This document shows, in pieces, positions 59,311 through 64,000 of a stretch of DNA of 64,000 nucleotides. Within the stretch, counting starts at the first letter, position 1, and every line of letters starts with the position of its first letter. The position numbers were made by a program, and so were the translations under genes. This stretch comes from Sympetrum striolatum (taxonomy: Eukaryota; Arthropoda; Insecta; Odonata; Libellulidae). The DNA lies in assembly GCA_947579665.1 (NCBI GenBank), contig CANPUZ010000057.1, forward strand, positions 1,178,001 to 1,242,000. The letters run 5' to 3'. The notes below the pieces were generated by a model, which saw only the letters and a program-made list of their open reading frames with translations, made no database searches and had not been told where the DNA came from.

Positions 59311-59805
59311 GTACAAAATATATAAATTATACATAGCCCCGCCTTACACATCATAATAAATCTATACATTCGGCAATTGTTAATTCGGCTAAGGGCGCCA
59401 AGTTTTTCATATCCATATTTTATTCAAATAAAGTCCTTGAACACTATATAAATTCCGGTCTTACAAGTTTTTATATTATACATAATTAAAATATATTTTG
59501 GCTCGGAAGAAAAATATGTTTTTCACTTCTTATTCATCTTTCAAATTAGAAATTAGATAAATAATGGGAAAGTCAATATATAGTTACAGAATATGTAAAT
59601 TAAACAGCGTTTCACATCATTAACAAATCTACACATACTGCAATAGTTAGTTTTTCTAAGGGCGCAATTTTTTATCCGTATTGTATATATTTGAAGTCTT
59701 GGATCACTTTACAAATTCCGGCCTTACAAATTTTTTAACTATACATAATATAGAAAATATGTTTTGGCTCGGGAAAAAAATATTTCACTTCTTATTCATC
59801 TTCCG
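59311..59805. repeat. Two diverged tandem copies of a ~260-bp unit
   Basis: Shared phrases in the same order are acaaatct, ctaagggcgc, aattccgg[tc]cttacaa, ttttggctcgg and cacttcttattcatctt at about 59,360-59,555 and 59,620-59,805. Confidence 0.65.
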
Positions 59806-59820
59806 GGGTAGAGTGATGCT

Positions 59821-59940
59821 TTAGAGTACAGGGAAGACCTCATCCATATCCCGTACATGGAGACAAACTGTAACTTCTTCCCCTTCTTTTAATTAGCCGT
59901 CAAAGGCTTTATCTTGCTTTTTAAAAGGCACCTTGAAGTC
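59821..59940 (-). pseudogene. Exon-like segment with one in-frame stop
   Basis: On the minus strand an acceptor-like ccaaccgtatacag (59,943-59,941) precedes DFKVPFKKQDKAFDG, a TAA, then LKEGEEVTVCLHVRDMDEVF, PVL and a stop. Codon use is protein-like and GC is above the surroundings. It lies 240 bp downstream of the two better exons on the same strand and could be a further exon of that gene that has decayed, or a real last exon ending at the first TAA. Family not recognised. Confidence 0.35.
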
Positions 59941-60180
59941 CTGTATACGGTTGGAAAATATAACAAATGAATCTTAAAGGTAGGCATCAAATAAAGTTAA
60001 ATAAATGTTTAAAATCATACCAATTTTCGTGTTTCTTTTCAAAAAATAAAAAAACTTGGTATCTTCTTTACAATTGTTGATTTTTCCTATTAATAATTAG
60101 ACTGAAATTAAACTTATATTGAAATATGTAGTAGAGAGTACATCACTTCGAAAATTCTCAATACCTCAAATTCTCTCTCT

Positions 60181-60597
60181 CTAATTAATTCTCCTTCTAT
60201 TCTCAGTAAGATGGAACCCCGTCGTCTCCATGAGCATCTTCAGTGATGGTTTTTCTCTGCGCAAGTAGCTTTCAATTGAGTTGTCCTCCTGGGCAATATA
60301 TATACGAATTCTTGCCTCATACCTTTAGAAAAAAATTGAAAATGAAAATTAATAATGCATCGAAATAAAATAATCATTAAACTATGTTTAACTAAATAGT
60401 GGTATTCTAACTACTAGAAGTCTATCCAATATACCTCCGAGCCACGTCCAGGAAAGTGGGAAACCTTGGTTCGAATCCTGAACAAGTCACTTTTTTTACT
60501 TACTCTACAACACTTACATTAAGTCGCACGTTTTCCTTTACTAAGTCAAACTTCATTTCCATCATTATTTTAAGAATTAAGCATATTATTTCACAGC
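60181..60597 (-). CDS. Two spliced exons of an unrecognised host gene (partial)
   Basis: Exon at 60,597-60,504: acceptor-like gctccag, then 30 codons (CEIICLILKIMMEMKFDLVK, ENVRLNVSVV) and a split codon GA. Donor GTAAGT at 60,503-60,498. Acceptor ttttttctaaag ends at 60,323. The next exon, 60,322-60,181, restores GAG and reads YEARIRIYIAQEDNSIESYL, RREKPSLKMLMETTGFHLTE, NRRRIN, stop. Phases match exactly over the 181-bp intron. A second in-frame option exists (donor GTAAGT at 60,517 with acceptor gag at 60,318-60,316). Neither exon is long enough to appear as an ORF. I do not recognise the protein. The LINE at 60,784 would lie in an upstream intron, in the opposite orientation. Confidence 0.5.
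60323..60503 (-). other. Predicted 181-bp intron
   Basis: GTAAGT...TTTTTTTCTAAAG. Inside (plus strand 60,468-60,478) is GGTTCGAATCC, a B-box-like phrase similar to those of module A. Confidence 0.45.
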
Positions 60598-60783
60598 CTG
60601 GAGCATATACGGGATGAAATTATTAATTTGTTGAATGAGGAAATTCGTTACTTTAGAAACATATCTCCTTTAATTATTATTTTTTAAATCTGATAAACTT
60701 TACGCAAAATATCAATCAGAGAGGATCAATTCAGAAATTCATTCTTTAAAATCAGAATTACTATATGTCACAATTCTAATCTG
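60598..60783. other. AT-rich spacer between exon and LINE
   Basis: No feature seen apart from the acceptor at its left edge. Confidence 0.35.
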
Positions 60784-63301
60784 ATGAAAAGACAATCACT
60801 TGCTTTTTACCGGCCGCCCAACTCCTCGCGTCATGTTTTGCGTAACCTAAACGATGAAATAAATTTTTACTCGCGTAAAAACAACAATAGCATAATGATA
60901 ATTGGAGGAGATTTTAATCTTCCAGAGATTGATTGGCAAAAGCACGAAGTCAAGAAAAGAGCTTGGGACCATGACTCCTGTAGGACCCTGTTAAATCTAA
61001 TACAAAAAAATTCATTACACCAGCTAGTCAAAGAGCCTACCAGGGAAATGCGCTTTTTAGATCTTTTTCTTACGAATACCCCCATTATCGAGTATAGCGA
61101 GTATCTAACACATCTGTTTGTGATGGAATATCCGATCACAAAGCCATAATTATAGATTTCGACCTTAACTTGGTAAAGCACAGAAAACCTAAGCGCAGAG
61201 TTTATCTTTACCCGCGAGCCGATTTCGAAGGATATCGTAGTAAACTCATGTACGAATTTCAGGAGTATAAAACGCGCGCAATATGTTTAAATACCGAGGA
61301 CACGTGGAATCTCTTTGTAAGAACAATGCGTGACCTAATGGATAAATTTGTACCCTCCAAACTTTCAAATCAAATTAATGAACCTAGATGGTATAATAAG
61401 GAGACTAGGAGAGCACTAAAGAAACAGAGGCGTTTGCATTCCAAATTAAAAGCCGCTGCGAGGCAACCGAACAGCATCAACACAGATCAAATAAAGAGCG
61501 AACATAAGGAAGCAAAGTCGGAAACTAAACGAAGTATGTGAGATGCCCTCCGTCAATATAAAAAGAAGATTTTATGCGAACACTTGGAAGAGGACCCAAA
61601 AGCGTTTTGGTCGTACGTTCGTGAGGTCCAAGGTAAAGAGCAAACTGTTGGTTTATTAAAGGATATTAGCGGTAATATAGTAAACGATGCTGAAGGCAAA
61701 TCTAATATCTTGAATGACTTTTTTCGAAGCGTTTTCACGTCTAACGATGCATCAAATGCTCTCCCGAATGTTGATAAACCTGAATCGATGTCAAAAATCA
61801 CCTTCAGAGAAGACGGCATCAATAAAATATTGCAACAGATTAAACCGAATAAAGCTCCGGGTCCTGAAGACATACCGGCTCGAGTTTTCAAGGAAGTTGC
61901 GGAGAGCGTTTTCTTAAAGTTATATTTGACAAGAATATGAGCGAAGGAAAGGTCCCGAAGGATTAGAAAATTACAAATGTCAAGCCAATATTTAAAAGCG
62001 GCTCTAAGGATGATCAAGCCAATTACAGGCCTATATCTTTAACATCACTGAGCGGTAAAATTATGGAACACATAATAGCTAGCTCTTTACTGGGTTTTCT
62101 TGAAACGTCCAATTTCATAATTAGAAATCAACACGGTTTTCGTAAGACTCGCTCTTTCGAGTCTCAGCTGGCTTCATTAGTACACGATGTTTTAAACTCC
62201 GCTGAAAAAATAAGCAAGTCGATGCGATATTTCTAGATTTTCGGAAGGCTTTCGATAAGGAACCCCATCATAAATTGCTGTACAAATTAGAAGTTGCGGG
62301 TATCAATGCAGAAGTTATTAATTGGATAAAAGACTTTCTCACCGATAGAGAGCAACGAGTAGTACTCGATGGTATTAGTTCCAACTTGGTTAAGGTGACC
62401 TCGGGCGTCCCTCAGGGCAGTGTAATTGGACCATTGTTATTTTTAGTATATATCAACGACCTCAGCAATCACATTGAAAGCAATGTTAGGATATTCGCAG
62501 ACGACACAGTCATTTACAGGGAAATAGATAGTTCAGAGGATATATTAAACCTTTCGAAAGACTTAGATAGAATTATGAACTGGTGCGATGATGGGCAATT
62601 AGAGCTTAATGTAGAAAAGTGCTTAGTAGTTAACTTCTTCGAAAGTAAATCTATAATAAATAAATATGAAATTATTCTTATAGCCTCCTAGGGGTAAACC
62701 TAATGACAGTAGAATCGGCAAAGTATCTTGGAGTAACTCTCACGAATAATCTATCATGGAGTGCCCACATCCGAAATATATGTGGAAAAGCACTTAAGAA
62801 ACTCGGCTTCGTCAAAAGAATAGTCGGTAGGAGCGAAGAAAAAGTTCACGAGCGATGTTACTCAGCGTTAGTTAGGCCTCACCTTGAGTATGCATGCAGT
62901 GTATAGGACCCCGCCGAAAAATGTCATATTCGGGATTTAGAAAAAGTACAACGAAAGGCGATACGATTTGTAAAGAATTACTACGATAAAACAGCGAGTG
63001 TCACTAAGATGTTACAGGACGCGGGATGGGAATCATTAGAAGATAGAAGAAAAATTCAAAGCATAAATTTATTGAATAAGTTCAGAGAAATCACGTTTTC
63101 AGATGATGTAACCGATGTAATATGACCCCCCTGTTATATGGGCCGTTCTGATACTGCCAGAAAGATTAGGGAAATAGATGCTGAAACGAATCGCTTCAAA
63201 AATTCATTTTGTCTGCAAAGTATACGCAAAAGCAACCGTTTAGGAAAATAGAGTCGTGGTACTTGCACCCCCTGCCACACGCCGAAAGGCGGCTTGCAGG
63301 G
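60784..63301 (+). pseudogene. Jockey/CR1-like LINE ORF2 copy: partial endonuclease plus reverse transcriptase, broken
   Basis: It opens inside the APE-type endonuclease (FYRPPNSS, then IMIIGGDFNLPEIDW). After a frameshift near 61,115 it continues with DGISDHKAIIIDFDL, the conserved SDH end of that domain. The linker follows, with a TGA at 61,539-61,541. The RT domain has NKAPGPEDIPARVFKE, YRPISLTSLSGKIMEHII, motif A FLDFRKAFD (62,230-62,256), GVPQGSVIGPLLF (from 62,404) and motif C FADD (62,494-62,505). The thumb has KYLGVTLTNNLSWSAHI and VRPHLEYAC. Further lesions: a frameshift near 61,915, TAG at 61,964, a frameshift near 62,215, a frameshift near 62,690, and TAG at 62,904 in place of a tryptophan. 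Both catalytic aspartate motifs survive, but the copy cannot make the full protein and its 5' end is truncated. Confidence 0.93.
63270..63301 (+). other. LINE 3'-UTR stem-loop with GAAA tetraloop
   Basis: Outer stem CCCTGC/GCAGGG, a 4-nt internal loop, inner stem CGCC/GGCG closing GAAA (63,284-63,287). A version is recognisable in the antisense LINE fragments at 13.3 and 53.1 kb and, decayed, in the other Y copies. It may be a recognition structure for the reverse transcriptase. Confidence 0.6.
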
Positions 63302-64000
63302 TTCTTACATAGACATTTACGAAAGAATATTACCATTATTTGATTGTTTTCTTAAGACTGTTAATATACTGTTAATAGCACATCTCATTATTAAATTATA
63401 AAGTTATTTGGTAAGAAATACTCATAATTCTGATGAGAGAGATATTGAACTTAAGGTCTTATTTCATACACTTGAGAAGAACTGAAAACCCTTTCAGAAA
63501 CGATAAAAATTCAAGCTTCTGGATCTTTTCACACGAGCGGTGTTTTAATTTTCACTGAATTTGCACGGAAAGTCAGCGTAGCAAAAATGACGATAAAAAC
63601 TCCCGTTAATTATTTCCTGTAGATTAGGAGTAAAGTAATCGTATGTAAAACTAGACTCGCCACTGAACTTCAGCCACGAAATACGTTAGGATAACCAATA
63701 GTGGTATCTCGTAAGTCAATCCATGAGTGTTTAAAAAGGTAGGGAAAGTAAAGCTGGAGCTTAAGTTGTAATTCAAAGCGAAAGGACACTCATTAGTGAC
63801 CGATTTAAAAAATTACTCATTCTGAATTCCTTATCATCCGTTCAAACATGATCAACGACTGAATTATTTCGAAGAATTATTCTAAAAGTCGGCAAAGCAA
63901 AGTTTAAAACTTGAGTCGATGATTCAAAAAATGTAAATGTTTTGAAATAGAGATTTTTTGAAAGCAAGAGTAGTTATGATAAAGAAGGTCAAGGCGAAGA
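63302..64000. other. AT-rich right end
   Basis: No repeat from elsewhere in the window recurs here. A weak minus-strand exon candidate (63,616-63,545, after a tactcctaatctacag acceptor) is noted in the findings. Confidence 0.35.

Noticed and set aside
60468..60478. GGTTCGAATCC as part of a tRNA
   Set aside because: No cloverleaf can be drawn around it. At most it is a relic of a B-box-bearing repeat in the predicted intron.

Overview
The window looks like repeat-rich, AT-rich invertebrate nuclear DNA, most likely from an arthropod. The evidence is eukaryotic transposon relics (LINE, pogo/Tigger-like, PIF/Harbinger-like, hAT-like, a tRNA-derived SINE), several satellite families, spliced-gene signals and no bacterial gene layout. 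I could not narrow the species. Almost none of the ORFs longer than 60 codons are genes; most are read-through of tandem repeats.

Positions 1-47,540 are built from a small set of modules in changing order. I call them A (about 165-bp tandem units, each with an antisense B-box-like TCGAACC motif), D (a 130-bp GC-richer block), B (a 0.65-0.69 kb element bounded by ACTTTCTCC and a GGCCACATC hairpin), E (a 0.5-0.6 kb spacer), S (a 21/22-bp satellite with core TTTTATCCGGAA), X (a GA/TC foldback, a pogo-like element and a hairpin element), Y (an antisense 3' LINE fragment), M (a 1.03-1.05 kb minus-strand relative of B) and C (a 2 kb block). The order D-B-E-S is followed either by X or by Y-A-M-A. 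The Y-A-M-A-D-B-E-S series repeats with a period of about 7.15 kb (27.57 and 34.73 kb). X-D-B-E-C occurs twice, about 35.87 kb apart (5.0-10.5 and 40.9-46.4 kb). The M insertions have 8-bp target duplications, and unoccupied versions of the same site survive elsewhere in the window.

A single-copy island lies at 10.49-13.25 kb. It holds a promoter-like stretch, an unrecognised frame-disrupted ORF, and a decayed HARBI1-like transposase on the minus strand.

From 47.9 to 51.2 kb there is a 20-bp minisatellite in two arrays that belong to a 1.63 kb duplication. From 51.2 to 55.9 kb an AT-rich degenerate region carries an hAT-type MITE with a perfect 8-bp TSD, a tRNA-derived SINE with a 9-bp TSD, two LINE fragments and a truncated M element. 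From 55.87 to 59.07 kb there is a nearly guanine-free C/T/A satellite; its complementary strand carries a canonical G-quadruplex motif in nearly every monomer, and it has a 650-bp higher-order repeat.

The right end (59.8-60.6 kb) contains exon-like segments on the minus strand with matching splice signals and phases. They are the best candidate for a host gene. A 2.5 kb Jockey/CR1-like LINE copy (60.78-63.3 kb), broken by frameshifts and stops, sits beside them in the opposite orientation. Its 3' end has a stem-loop that is also recognisable in the older LINE fragments.
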